This document shows positions 23,252-34,959 of a DNA stretch of 64,000 nucleotides, in pieces. Made by a program: the position numbers and the translations under genes. This DNA comes from Saussurea involucrata (lineage: Eukaryota > Streptophyta > Magnoliopsida > Asterales > Asteraceae). The notes beneath the pieces were generated by a model. It was not told the DNA's origin and ran no database searches. It worked only from the letters and a program-made list of their open reading frames with translations. Positions within the stretch are counted from its first letter, which is position 1, and every line of letters begins with the position of its first letter. The stretch spans positions 23,838,501 to 23,902,500 of the forward strand of contig CM066322.1 in NCBI GenBank assembly GCA_033807775.1. The letters are read 5' to 3'.

Positions 23252-26200
23252 TCCGGATCCTTTAGGATTTCGGATCCTTTAGGATTCCGGATCCTCTCGA
23301 TTCAATCTCCCAAATTCTGGATCCTAAAACTATTACGGATCCCATGTGGATTCCGTATCCAACCGATTCCGGATCCTATGTGGATTCCGGGTCCATTTCC
23401 GATTTAAACTCGTTCCGGAAGTACCATGCCGGAACTATTCCGGATAACGAGGTCTGTGTCTAAATTGAAAACGAAGATTGCTATTAACTCTTAATTTCGC
23501 TGATAAAAATAACATTATCAACTTGCATAGTTCTTCCCTTATAAATTCTTGGTTGCTTAACTCAATTACGATTTCTAATCCCTTCTTAAACTCCCCTTTT
23601 TACTCTTAAATAAAACCCTCAAACAAAACAATTAGACCTACTTAAACAGTGAAGATTAGATGCACTAATATAAATCAGGGATTACCTAGTAGCACCAATG
23701 TAGAACTAGGCCTCAAATCTCTTTCCTCTTCCAGTTTGGTATAATGAAGCTTTCTTCTCGAATTGCACTTGAACCAAAAATTCTTTCTCTGCTCTCTCTA
23801 AGCCGCCACACACTCACACACAAATGATTGTTTCTAGGGTTTTGTGCCTACAAAGGGGTTTTTATACCCTTTTCTCAATTTTCCAAAACTGACCCCTAAC
23901 AAAAATGTATGCAATCCTTTCCACAAAACTTATTCTACTTAAGTAAAAGTCTCGGTTAATACATCCCTCGTAATCTTTTTTTAGAGTTCTTCATATTTAG
24001 AAATTTATACTCACTCTCCTATGCTTTTGGTTTAATATGGTATCGATAACAAGGCCTGCGTCGGAGGAGCATAGGGAGGAAAGGGAGCCCGGACGGTGGG
24101 GCAAGCTATTGATTCCATTACCGAACCAAACAAGATGTTTTCTCCAATTTGAAGAATCTGTTGGATAATTCTCTATTTTGGAGAACTCGTTAGAGATACT
24201 ATAAAAGCATCTCCAATAAATTATTCAAAAAAATCAAAATGTAAAATCAAAGTTCAAAAAGTCTAAAACAATTTACATTCAACTTCAACAAATTCTTTAA
24301 AGATTACACATTTAATTACAATATTTCATAATTTAATAAAATGTCACTTCTCTCTCCAAAACATCTGGTATGAAGATTTTTTTGTTGTTGACATATAATT
24401 AAAGATTATCCAAATTCGGAAAAATTTACATTTTTTTAAAGTGAATTGGTAGTCCTTAGAGCATCTCCAATGCTAACTTTTTACAAGACTTTTTACTATT
24501 TATAAAAGGTTATTGGCATTGGAGCAAAAAGGTTTTTCAAGAAAAGGTTTTAAAACTACAACCGTTCATTGAATGACTTTTTCAAAACTATTTTTCATTC
24601 TATCCCCTTTTTTACTTAACTTTTTCAACTAAATTTTCATATTACCCCTTCACTCAATTTTATATTCAATTTAAATATTTGTTGAAAAAGCTTTTGAAAA
24701 GCTTTTTATATAACAACCCGAACAAAATTTAAACATTTTAATTCATAAAAATAGAATATCCCACAACGAGTCTCAATAATTACTTACACCATAACAAAAT
24801 TGGTTGGCGGAAACAACCTACACAACTGAGAAATAGACTAAATGGTACTATAGTGCCTCTACACTATTCATCTTCCTCTTGCTAACGCCCTGCTTAGTTG
24901 CTAGAGCCTTTCGATACCTGCTTACCTGAAAAGGTTTTAATTTGAAAATGCGAGGGTTAGACCATGAGGTCTAGTAAGTCCCTCCTAACAGTTATCAAAG
25001 CGTTTAAGAAAACAGTTTATCTTTTCAGCTTTAAACATTCATACTCAAAACGTCAAAATCATATACGGACTAAAGTCCGCCTCCTCGTAATCTGACACCC
25101 TGAAGCCACCCGAAGGTGACAACGAGTCAGCCTCATGCTGCCTTGCGGAGCCTCGCTCCTGGCATATAGGGACCTCCCTTCCCGCACGAGAGCTGGCGGA
25201 ACTACTCTCCCGTCTTTGCCAGTTTACGTCTCCTTGATGTATGCATACATTCTACATAAAACTTTAAACAACTTTCATGCAATTAAAGCATAATGATAAG
25301 GCATGGCAATTTCTCAACATTCATAACACATTTTGAAAACACTTTAAAAGCCATACATTTTAGTTTAGAAAACTCACCTGAGGCTCTTACTTCTCGTTCC
25401 TAAACAGTTCCAAACTTCCAAATCGACTTCCCTGAATAAACGGGCATAAAACAACAACTCAGCAATAGTATCCGGACAACTCAGGTTTTCCGGACAATCC
25501 TACTTTTCCGGACAACCCTACTTTTCCGGACGCTAAAGAGTCCGGACACCCACACTAATCTGGACGACAACTAATCCGGACAACACTCCTTTTCCGGGTA
25601 ACTTCTACTCTCCGAACGATACCCCTTTCCGGGTACCGAACTTACCGGATACAAGACTTTACCGGACTCAACACCTACCCGGATAAACATTCCTATCCGG
25701 ACAACTCTCTCGTCCGGGGACCTTCTTCCCAACAAGGAGTCCGGACGCCCAAGAAGGTTTCCGGACGTCCATGAAGGTTTTCGGACGACTGCCTGGGCCC
25801 TTTTTGGGATCGAACTCCATAGACTAGTTCTGTTTTCTGGAAGAAAAGATTAGCAATAGCAACAAGATCAATAAACCTAACAATTTCTGAGTTCTTAGCA
25901 ACTGAAACACACTACAAGGCCCGATTTCTCTCATTTAAGTTTCAAACTCCACTTTTCAACAAAAACCCTCAAACAACTAAATCATCAGCACGAATTAAGG
26001 ATTAAAGATAAGGAGGAGAGGTTACCTGCTACGATTCTTGCAGAGAACGAAATCCAATCCTATTTCTTCTTCTGATTCCAAGTCTTGATGATCCTTCTCT
26101 TTAAAACCCAAAACCTTCAAAAGTTATCCTCATTTCCCTCAAGATGAACAGCCGCCAAACACGAACCAAATCAGTGAAATGAGAACGTTCCTAGGGTTTT

Positions 26201-26310
26201 GAGCCCTTTTATACTCCATCCCAAAAATACTAACTAGCCCCTCAACTTTCACTTATTAGCAAAACCTGACGAAAAGCGTAAAACTCTCCAATTTGGTCTG
26301 GGTCGTTACA
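23252..26310. repeat. Second copy of a tandem duplication (A LTR end, spacer, MITE, C LTR)
   Basis: 23269-26310 repeats 16291-19332 at a constant offset of 6,978 bp, with no indel that I can see and about 22 substitutions by eye (about 0.7%). The copy contains the outer end of the A LTR (to 23963), the spacer (23964-24456), the MITE left half (24460-24708) and the C LTR (24709-26310). Only one extra 17-bp array unit (23252-23268) precedes it. Confidence 0.88.
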
Positions 26311-26411
26311 TTTTACATTGGAGATGATTTCTTTTGAAAAGCTTTTTACATTGGAAAGATGATATGTCAAAACTAAAAAGTCATTTAATGACTTAACCAT
26401 TGTGGATGCTC
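24460..26411. mobile_element. Complete Tourist-like MITE, split by the solo LTR
   Basis: Halves 24460-24708 and 26316-26411 give about 345 bp. Terminal inverted repeats are GAGCATCTCCAATG and CATTGTGGATGCTC, and TTA duplications lie at 24457-24459 and 26412-26414. The TTA duplication and terminal sequence fit PIF/Harbinger-derived Tourist MITEs. Confidence 0.8.
24709..26310 (-). repeat. Solo LTR of element C with target duplications
   Basis: Flanked by TTTTA on both sides (24704-24708 and 26311-26315), and the flanking MITE halves rejoin perfectly. Hence a complete C element once sat here and recombined between its LTRs, leaving one. Confidence 0.87.
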
Positions 26412-26414
26412 TTA

Positions 26415-26737
26415 ATTTTTCAATTTTTTGACATTCAAGATCTCTTGAAATAACAATGTCAGTTAACAGCAGTTAAAAGGCAAATTATTATTTGGGCAAA
26501 CTACAAGGACCTAAAATGTTAATTCACTCTAAAATAAATTAATATAATATATTTAAAAAAAGTCAATTTTGATTTTTAACTTTTAATTTTTATTTATAAA
26601 GAATCTATTAAAAATAATCTTATATATATTTGCCGTTTAAAAATTACTTATCCTATATATCTTGTCTTTACAAATTGTAAGAAATTTGTTGTCGTAAAAG
26701 TTATACATTTTAATATTATTTTTTCCCATGATTCAGG
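26415..26737. other. AT-rich spacer
   Basis: No gene, repeat or motif that I can support; AT-rich with short homopolymer runs. Confidence 0.5.
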
Positions 26738-27152
26738 CAGGGACGGACTTAGAAACTTTTTCATACGGTGGCCCAAAATTTTTTAAACGGTTTTTATCGA
26801 CATGTGTATCTTTTAATTTTATCGACGTTCAATATCGACCGATATGTTTTTAGCCAAATTTCGGTGTTTTGAGGGATTTTTATAGTTTTTGGCTTGATTT
26901 CAAGTTTTTTAACGATTTTGAGAGACTTTTTCGGTATTTTTGGTTGATTTTAGGAGTTTTTCGGTTTTTTTTGGTTGATTTCAAGGGTTTTTTGGTTGAT
27001 TACGAGATACGGTTGCACTTCCAAAAGAATACAGTAGCACCTCATAAAACAATATGGTTACACCTTTCACGAAACCAAAAAATTTTACCTTTCGCCGGAG
27101 AAATGATACGGTGACACGTACCACCGTGTGCCCTTGTAAAGGTCCGTCCATG
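26738..27152. mobile_element. Non-autonomous hAT-like element
   Basis: Ends CAGGGACGGACTTAG and AGGTCCGTCCATG form imperfect inverted repeats. The 8-bp flanks GATTCAGG and GATCCATG agree at 6 of 8 places. The interior repeats TTTTTGGTTGATTT-like units and has no real frame. Confidence 0.5.
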
Positions 27153-27245
27153 GATCCATGTAATATAATTTGTTGTAAAATATAATTTTTTAAAAGTCTT
27201 CTATTTATTTAAATTATAACCTCAAAATAAGTAAATAATAAAAAA

Positions 27246-27582
27246 GAAAATTAATTGTTTTAGCCATTTTTTGATGGTGATTTCACATTGTAGCCACTTT
27301 CTCCCAATTTTAATTGAAATGTTTGCGGCCCTAGCTCAAAAATAAAAATAAAAAAATCAAACTTGACCGATTTTTCTTAACAAAAAATTTGACACAGGTC
27401 CGCAAAATGCAAAAAAAAAAAGTTTTGAAAGATCGATCAGATTCTTTTTTGTATTTTTTAAGGTAGTTCCGTAATTATGAACCTATTTTTTACAGAACTA
27501 GTGTTATTTTAGTAATTTTAATAAGAATTGACTAAAAGAGGTTAAACCATCATTAAAAAAATGATTAAAATATTTAATTCCC
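27246..27582. mobile_element. Mutator-like MITE, family with ends GAAAATTAATTGTTTTAGC
   Basis: Imperfect inverted ends (GAAAATTAATTGTTTTAGCC and its partner ending TTTAATTCCC). Same family as 37025-37242. The flanking 9 bp no longer match well. Confidence 0.5.
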
Positions 27583-27718
27583 ATGAAAGATAAATCTGTC
27601 CTTTTTCTAAAGTTGCTAAATCACTTTCCGATGATTTTATGTCAGGATAAAGTTAATTTCTTAATTTTTATAATGTTTTTAACTAATTATTTATTTTTTA
27701 TTTATACCAAAAGTTAAT

Positions 27719-28037
27719 GAGTGATTCATTAAAATGCCCCAAGTTCACCAACTCTTTCATCCATTTGCCCTCTCTCTCTCCTAATTTACCAAAATACCCT
27801 AAAAATCCGGGGACATCCGTGGACCAGCAAAAAAATCTGTGGCAATGAAAAAATTCCGTGGGCCACGGACCTAAAATCCGTGGGTCTTCACAAAACTTCC
27901 GTGGATGAGATTTTTTGAACCAAATCCGTGGGCCACGGGTTAGTCCACGGATTTTTAGGGTATTTTGGCAAATTGGGAGGGAGATAGGGCAAATGGATGA
28001 AAGCAATGTGAACTTGGGGCATTTTGTTTAATTTCTC
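27719..28037. mobile_element. Fold-back Mutator-like MITE with GC-rich palindromes
   Basis: About 100-bp inverted arms (from GAGTGATTC to GAATTTCTC in mirror image) share AAAATGCCCCAAGTTCAC and ACCAAAATACCCTAAAAATC. The 9-bp flanks AAAGTTAAT and AAAGTTGAT match at 8 of 9. The loop holds repeated CCGTGGGCCACGG palindromes. A transcript would fold into a long hairpin. Confidence 0.75.
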
Positions 28038-28220
28038 AAAGTTGATATATATATATATATATGATACAATATAATGTGAAATTCAGTTAGAAAATTAAAT
28101 TGTTTTTAATTAATATTTTCAAATATTTAATTTTCAACTCTTTTTAAAAAAGGAGAGCAGCAATTTTTTTTGCATTTATTAATAATTTACCCTTAAATTT
28201 AAGCTTTTTGTCCTTTTCTA

Positions 28221-28891
28221 AGGCATTGTTTGGCAAAAAAAAAACTAACTTATAAGCTAGTTTTTTGAAACGCTACTTGAAGTAGTTTTTCAGTAGTTTT
28301 TTTATGAATATTTTAATATGCTCTCATTAATATTAATTATTATTTATTATTATTAATAAATATTAATTTTTTAAATTTAATTAGTAATTAATAAATATTA
28401 ACTGAAAATTAATAAATTAAATTTTAATTACACATTGATATTAATTTTTAATTATTTAAAGTTATTATTAATTATATAAATTATTTTTATTTATTTTTAA
28501 TATTAATCAATATATTTAAATATCAATTACCATTATATCTTTAATTATTTTATTGATTGTTTGTTCACATTGTATGTAACGGTTATTTAAAATCATAAGC
28601 TAATATATATTTTTTCTAAAACTTGTTTTAACAAATCCAATATTTATAGTATATATGTAATAATAAATTTTAAATTTCTTTTAATTAACACGTTATATTA
28701 TTTAGTTTCTCTTTATTACATTGGTGTATTAATTAACATAATATATTGCTATAAATTTGTGTTAATTATATAATTTAATATTGTAATTGATAATTTTTTG
28801 AAAATGCCCCTTTTGGTCATTTTACATGTTTATAAGTTACTTCTTCATCAGCTACCAGTTAGCTTATCGGCTAGTTTGCCAAACATAGCCT
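28221..28891. mobile_element. hAT-like MITE (TTTGGCAAA ends)
   Basis: Ends AGGCATTGTTTGGCAAA and TTTGCCAAACATAGCCT are inverted repeats. The interior is very AT-rich with nested GCTAGTTT and AGCTTAT pieces. I did not find a clean 8-bp duplication. Confidence 0.55.
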
Positions 28892-28906
28892 AAACCTAAA
28901 TGTTTA

Positions 28907-29210
28907 AGAACATCTCCAACAGCTTCTCTATAATTTCTCTAAAATAGAGAATGAAAAGTCAAAATCTCTAAAACAAAAAATTTCCAACTCCAACAGCTTC
29001 TCTATTTTAGATAACCCATCATTACTTATATTATTAAAATATTCAATATATTTTAACAAACTTTTTAACAATCAATTTTTTTTTTGTAGGGACCCATTAA
29101 AATAATATTTCTCTCTCTTCTTTTTAGACATATAGAGAATTCTCTATATGTGGAGTTTTTCTCATGATTCTCTATTTTAAAGAATGGGATAGAGAATCTG
29201 TTGGAGCATT
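28907..29210. mobile_element. MITE of the CATCTCCAACAG type
   Basis: The left end GAACATCTCCAACAGCTTCTC pairs with the right GAGAATCTGTTGGAGCATTTT. Internal copies of CTCTATTTTAGA occur on both strands. TTA lies next to each end, in keeping with PIF/Harbinger. Confidence 0.5.
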
Positions 29211-29740
29211 TTAGAGAACAAAATTATGTTTTCCTCTATTTTAGAAAAGCTAACAATTAAAGATATTTTCAATAACAAAATAGTATAAAAAACTAGGTAA
29301 TTATATATTATAATAATTACAAAAAAATCCAACGTGCCACCGACGGCAAAGGGTCCCGCAGGAATACAATAATGGTCCTTTATTTTATTTTACTTTTTAA
29401 AAAAACTAGGAGAAACTGACAAACTGACCACCTTTTTTAACTTTGTGGGTTTTGTACGGTTAAATACAATAATATATTTTACAAACTTTAATAAATATAA
29501 ATATACATATTAATTATTTAATTCTACACTCCTACGCTTGGACTGCTCTACAATCCTGTTATAAACAAATAAATTAATATAATTTATTAAAAATTAAAAA
29601 TTCAAATTCAATTTCGGAACATATAATTAATCAAAATAAGATTATATGTTTTGATTGAAATTATTTGCAAATATGAAACTCGTTTCTTTAATTTAGAATT
29701 TTATTTGTATATAAGAAAATTCAAAAAGTCATTTATTTTA
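29211..29740. other. AT-rich spacer
   Basis: No coding or RNA gene visible. A short GC island (ACCGACGGCAAAGGGTCCCG, near 29340) has no recognisable context. Confidence 0.5.
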
Positions 29741-30038
29741 GAGTGAATTACACGGATGGTCTATGTGGTTTACCTAAATTTTGGATTTGATCCCTAAAGT
29801 ACACTATCTAAGGTGGTGTTCCCTAATATTTTCATTTACTTTCACTCATGCTCCTTCTATGTTAAATATAGAAGGACCAGGAGTGAAAGTAAATTAAACA
29901 TAGCAGGACCATGAGTGAAAATAATTAACCATAGGAGGATTATGAGTGAAGTAATTAAAAAGTTATGAATCACTACCGTATTTTACGGACCAAATCCAAA
30001 ATTTAGATAAATCACAGGACCACATGTGTAATTCACTC
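29741..30038. mobile_element. Mutator-like MITE (GAGTGAATTACAC ends)
   Basis: Perfect terminal GAGTGAATTACAC / GTGTAATTCACTC and an exact 9-bp target duplication TTTATTTTA (29732-29740 and 30039-30047). The interior repeats AGGACCATGAGTGAAA-like units. It shares end sequence with 36410-36641, 37657-38890 and 56281-59113. Confidence 0.82.
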
Positions 30039-30932
30039 TTTATTTTAATTTTAATGCCGGACAATAGCCGTACAACTTTTTTAGGGGTGTTAAAGGCATT
30101 TAGGTTTTTTCGCTAAGATTTTTTTATTATCTTTTTTCTTATATATTATCTTTACGTCAACAACTTAAAACTCTCAATATATTTTTAGAAAAACCTCATC
30201 CAAACTTTTTCAAACCTTTTAGAATCCCATCAGTTTAACTTTATATCATTTATATTCCTATTTATAAAAATAAGTATACAAAAATCTATACAAATACATA
30301 TTTATCTATATCGAGAAAATATTAACAATACTTTATATTACAATACTTGAAATATATTATACAACATTAAATTAATGAAAATTAAAAAAAAGTTAATTTG
30401 AAAGTATATACAATGAAAAAATTGAGTTATCAAGAAATCTGTAAAAAATGTATAAAAATATATACAATAAAAATTAAAAAGGTTAAAAGTTAAAAGTGTC
30501 TATAATCAAAAATACAAATTGGATTATTAAGAAATCTGTAACAATTTATAAAAGGTGTCAAATTTGAGATATCAATTTAAATATATAAAAAATATAATTT
30601 CTTTAATTATGTATTTTTATAATAGTTTTATTTATATATGATTACTTTAAAAGTTCTTTAATTTCTGGGCGAAGGTTGAGGAAATACGAAAATTTCTGAA
30701 AAAGCATATCGTGCAATTACGAACCGGCACGACCTATGACGAAAAACCTCAAAAAACCTCGTGTGAAAAAACTCTCCTCTATGTAAAAAAAACTAAAAAA
30801 AAGGTTTTTGTTTTTTAAAAAAATCTTTTAAAATACACACAGTGGATGCGCTTAGGTTGGGAATATTAAGAGGTAAGAAATGGGGTATGACAATGAAACA
30901 TGTGGTTTTGTTTACTATAATATCAGAGAGGG
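30039..30932. other. AT-rich spacer
   Basis: No gene seen. Dense poly(A)/(T) runs and TATA repeats. Confidence 0.5.
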
Positions 30933-31293
30933 AGGGGGGGTTGCTTATTTAAAAGAACTTATGTTTTTTAGTGCTTATTAGCTTGTGTGGTGTCAAACCA
31001 TGGTTTTATAAAAAGTGTTTCGAGTAGTTCATGACGGTACCAGAACGTAATAAGTTGATAATTTATTTTATAGTGTTTGGCAAGCAAGCAAATAAGTTAG
31101 AAGGGGAAGCATATGGTGGTACCACACTAGATAAGTTAATGAGTTATAAATGAGTAACTTATAAAAAAACTCTCTATTACGTGTATTCAATCTGTATAAA
31201 TTTTTTTCCATCCAAACACTAAAAATTTCTTATTACCGGTACCACACCATAAGAAGTTAATAAGACTTTATAAACAAAATTCCAAACACCCCC
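30933..31293. mobile_element. hAT-like MITE (TTGCTTATTTAAA family)
   Basis: The left GGGGGGTTGCTTATTTAAAAG and right TTATAAACAAAATTCCAAAC then ACCCCC are diverged inverted ends. Internal GTGTGGTGTCAAA and GGTACCACACCA match the copies at 34580-34951 and 53614-53892. Confidence 0.45.
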
Positions 31294-32054
31294 ATAATGA
31301 GCCCATGACTCCATTGTCCATACCTATTAATTTTCATACCTGATCAAATTGAAATGAATGAAAATTTTATTCTTATTCTCATTCTTTTGAGTTCCCTTTT
31401 TCATTTTCATTCCTTTAAATTTACCGAGGGCATCCTAATAATTTTACGTAAAATATATAAATATATATCATTTTATAAAAATATTTAGATGTTGACTAAT
31501 ATCTAAAATGTTCTTAATACATATGAATTTTAAAAGTTGTTAACCGAACAAAATCAAAAGAACCCAATGTATCTCAACCAGAGACATAAGGTGTAGAAAA
31601 TATAGAAGTGTGTATATCTTATCTTTACCCTTAAAGATAGAACAAGTGTTTGTCCAAATCAAACGTGTTAAAGAACATTATGATGGCCATTACTTGCATG
31701 AAAAGGAGACCAACTGCATCAAAAAGATTCTGAAGCATAATTATAGATCGTCAAAACCGAACTTCTTTAGGTAAAATTCGTTGTAATATAATCAGGTTCG
31801 CCAATGCCAAGGGAAAATCCGATTCTTGAAGGCCTAATTTGGGTTATAATTTGGGAACTGAGTGGGAGTATAATAAGTTCTTGTATGAATGAGATGTCTT
31901 TTAGTTATTGTTAGACCATAGTAGACAAAATAATGAATATTCAACTCAAAATAATTTAAAAATCACAAATTTCTTTGAAATATAAAATATTTTATTTTGA
32001 TCCCGGTTTTGAAACAATTAATTCTACAAAAAACCTATATTTTAATGTATATGA
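31294..32054. other. Spacer
   Basis: No gene or clear repeat. Scattered AT-rich sequence. Confidence 0.5.
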
Positions 32055-32644
32055 TATAACACCTAGAATTTCCATTATAATATATTTAATATGAATGAGG
32101 TCGAATTGTAATTTAGCCTAAGATTTGGACTATTTTGCAAATGTAAAACTCAAAGGGGTGAAATTTCAAATGACCAAAGTTTAAGTGAATTATGAAAATT
32201 GGAATTTGAAGGTTTGTTTGGTCATTTGGTAATAGTTGAGTGTATATATTGAGGGGTCGGCTGAAATTGAGATATTTTCAATCTCAATTTCCTTAAGTCG
32301 GTCAGGGAAGTGCAAAGAGAAGAAAGAACTAAGCTCTTGATCTTAAATTGGTAAGAAACCCAATAGATTTCTGCAAGTTGATTTTAGTTTGGAGACTGTG
32401 ATTACAAACTAATCTGATTCCCAACTAGGTACAGTTTTGTTGGATTATTTGGATTGGATTTTGGAAGTTGCAGAAGAGGTAAAAGTTTGTACAGGTGAGT
32501 TCATCTTTCTTTAAAGCAAGGTTTTCATTAAATTAAGCAGTAAGATGTTAGTATTAACTGTATTTGGGCTGAATGGATACGTATAAAATAAGTTGGGTGG
32601 AACAAATTGCGATCTGGGCTGGAAATGAATGTGCAGGTCGAAGT

Positions 32645-33055
32645 TACCGGACGTTTTGATAAGTGTCCGGTAATTCCTTCACAGTGGTGTCCGATAGTGA
32701 AAATATCCGGTAAGTATCTAAGTTTCCGAATAAACTAGTTACCGGATGGTATCCGGATTACTTTGGTTTCCGGATGTCATCTGGATTGTATATGTTTTCG
32801 GTAACATCCGGATAGGTTTAGTGTCCGGTAAGTTGTGAGGTCCGGATAGTTGTGGTGTCCGGAAACCTCTGATGCCCGGTCACTTCTGATGTCCGGATAC
32901 TTATGATATTTCGGGTATTTATGAATGTTCCGGATAACATTTTCCAAATTCTTGGGTATCCGGATAGTATGTGCTTTCCGGTAAACTTCACTGTCCGGAT
33001 AGTGTGTGGTATCAGGGAAGTTTTAGGTTTTTCGGTAACTTTTGAGTTTCCGGTA
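32645..33055. repeat. CCGG array in LTR D
   Basis: Roughly 20 CCGG or near-CCGG sites in 410 bp, mainly GTCCGGATAGT, TTCCGGTAA and TATCCGG, 15-30 bp apart. The array starts about 590 bp from the LTR start, like those in A, B and C. Confidence 0.8.
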
Positions 33056-33204
33056 ATCAATATATTTTTTAGATAAATTCTGTTAAGGAACGATTATGAT
33101 TAATTGGAACTTTATCCTAGCAGTATGATATGATTTAATGTATGGTTGGTTGATACAAACTCATACTAGAAAGTGTAATGGATCCATAGGCACTAGTATT
33201 ATAT

Positions 33205-33430
33205 GAACACGTGGAATAGGCGTGGACTAATCGTAATTCCCGTGTGTTTGATAAACATGGAATAGGCGTGGACTAATCGTAATTCCCGTTTATTTGAAGT
33301 GAGGAATAGGCGTGGACTAATCGTAATTCCCGATTTCAATAGGAAGGAAAGAGATAGACATGGCTTAATTGTAATCTCTACTTCCTCTCCAAGAAATATG
33401 CATGGTCTAATTGTAATTTCTTGGATATGA
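33205..33430 (+). repeat. Five tandem stem-loops with a shared 18-nt loop
   Basis: Loops: AGGCGTGGACTAATCGTA three times, AGACATGGCTTAATTGTA, ATGCATGGTCTAATTGTA. Each is bounded by a different complementary pair of arms: AACACGTGGAAT/ATTCCCGTGTGTT, ATAAACATGGAAT/ATTCCCGTTTAT, TGAAGTGAGGAAT/ATTCCCGATTTCA, AGGAAAGAGAT/ATCTCTACTTCCT, TCCAAGAAAT/ATTTCTTGGA. The last is perfect; the others have one bulge, an internal loop or G-T pairs. Confidence 0.85.
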
Positions 33431-33660
33431 GCAATGATCTAGAATCCATGAAGATTCGTAGTGGGCTCTTGAACATGATGTTATGACTTACTCAGTGTTT
33501 GTCATACTCATGAAATCGGGTATGATCCCCGTCATCGAAAGATGTTATCTGTACGGTAAGAATTATTATGAACCAGTTAAATTATGCTTTGTCACTAATT
33601 GGTTTTCAAAGCTTGCAAAGTTTTAATTTGAAAACTGGATGTTCTCACTAGGCGTAAACA

Positions 33661-34142
33661 CAAACAAAACAACTTTGGTGAGGTTATAATTAGTGACACA
33701 TAGGGAGGTTAATAAGTAGCATATGCTAATGATTCTTTGGTAAAGAAATAAAAGTTACACAAATTCTTCTAACATTTGAACACGCCAAAAAGGTTATTGT
33801 TCAAATGTGATATTTTGATGCAAATTGTCATTTAAAGAAAGAAAAGTATGTGTTCAACTTGTTGGATACTCCAACAAATAATGTTGTAGGAGCAAAATAA
33901 TATATATATTTGTTGTTGAAAATGATGGAAACGACAAACAAATGCAACAAATGATGAGAAAGGACGTAAGTACCTATGACAAAATAGGTTAAATCCAAGA
34001 GAAGGAAGATGTCACGAGGAACAACTTTGCGGAATTTTGGATTATGTTTTTAGATTGACATAAATTTTCACAGAAAAAATATGTGATGGTTCGGATAACT
34101 TCATCCAAATCTTGACATTGGGATATATGAAGATGAAGACAG
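33661..34142. other. Spacer
   Basis: AT-rich, with no frame or repeat that I can name. It may include the far end of LTR D. Confidence 0.45.
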
Positions 34143-34228
34143 GTTTAATCAGGGCCGATGTTTTACAGTCATAATTTTTCAAAGAATTAGTCTAGGCATA
34201 GCCTAAGACACCTTTCCAAAAAAAAAAA
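34143..34228 (+). mobile_element. 5'-truncated SINE copy
   Basis: The sequence from TTTAATCAGGGCCGATG through TAGTCTAGGCATAGCCTA to a poly(A) run matches the 3' half of the full SINE at 51025-51212. The tRNA-like head is missing. Confidence 0.7.
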
Positions 34229-34579
34229 GATGAAGAGAGGTTGTGAAGAATATAGGACAAATTTTGAAGATACGATACAACATTGAGGTTATATGGTAAT
34301 TTAATGTTATGTACCAAAAGCAAACTATTAATACCATGACAAGAAACATGAGCTTGAATTAACCAAGAAAAAGCCTTTGCGTTTTCTTACAAGAGTGTCA
34401 TTTTATAAATAAAAACAATTTTTATTATTATATATGTTGGTTCTATTTGTGATAAGAGTAACATAACAAGTAATTATAACAGGGGGTTGAATACCAAATA
34501 ATTTTTATTTGATTTTAGTTCTTAATGATAACGATACTAATAATTGCACTTAGAATACAAGATTGATGCATAAATAGGA

Positions 34580-34951
34580 AGCTTGAGGGGGTGTTTGCGA
34601 TTGCTTAATAAACCAATTTTTGTTTTTCAGTAAAAGTGTTTATCAACTTATGTGGTGTCAAAACAGAGTTTTATAAATAAAAAAAGGTTTGGATTAACTT
34701 ATGGGAGTACCAAAATGTAATAAGCTGTTTTTAGGGGTGTTTGGGATTGATTATATATGTAAAATGACCAAAAAATGTTGTTTCAAATAAGTTAATAAGT
34801 TAGAATGAAGTGACTTATCAAAAACTTATTATTACTGGTGCCAAACCGATATAAACATTTATTATTTTTCCCATCCTTAAAAACTCTTTTTTGCCAGTAC
34901 CACACCAAAAAAGTCAATAAACACTTTAAATAAGCAATCCCAAACACCCCT
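34580..34951. mobile_element. hAT-like MITE with 8-bp target duplication
   Basis: Inverted ends GGGGGTGTTTGCGATTGCTTA and TAAGCAATCCCAAACACCCC. AAATAGGA lies on both sides (34572-34579 and 34952-34959), with six extra bases inside the left copy. A second internal GGGGTGTTTGGGATTG near 34735 suggests one MITE inside another. Confidence 0.65.
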
Positions 34952-34959
34952 AAATAGGA

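Larger units (their letters stand above)
32055..33660 (+). repeat. LTR remnant D, plus strand, related in layout to A-C
   Basis: It begins near TATAACACCTAGAATTTCC. A TATA-like GTATATATTGAGGGG lies about 200 bp in, followed by GTCGGCTGA, a CCGG array (32645-33055), a stem-loop cluster (33205-33430) and CTCACTAG near 33647. The spacing follows the B LTR although the sequence does not obviously align. I cannot fix the right end and see no primer-binding site after it, so this is a solo or truncated LTR. Confidence 0.6.

Noticed and set aside
27698..28006. 102-codon minus-strand frame
   Set aside because: It spans the hairpin MITE; the frame stays open because of the inverted repeat composition.
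32645..33430. Possible CRISPR-like array (short repeats with spacers)
   Set aside because: Repeats are too short and variable, the hairpin loops are conserved rather than the flanks, and the setting is an LTR in a plant genome.
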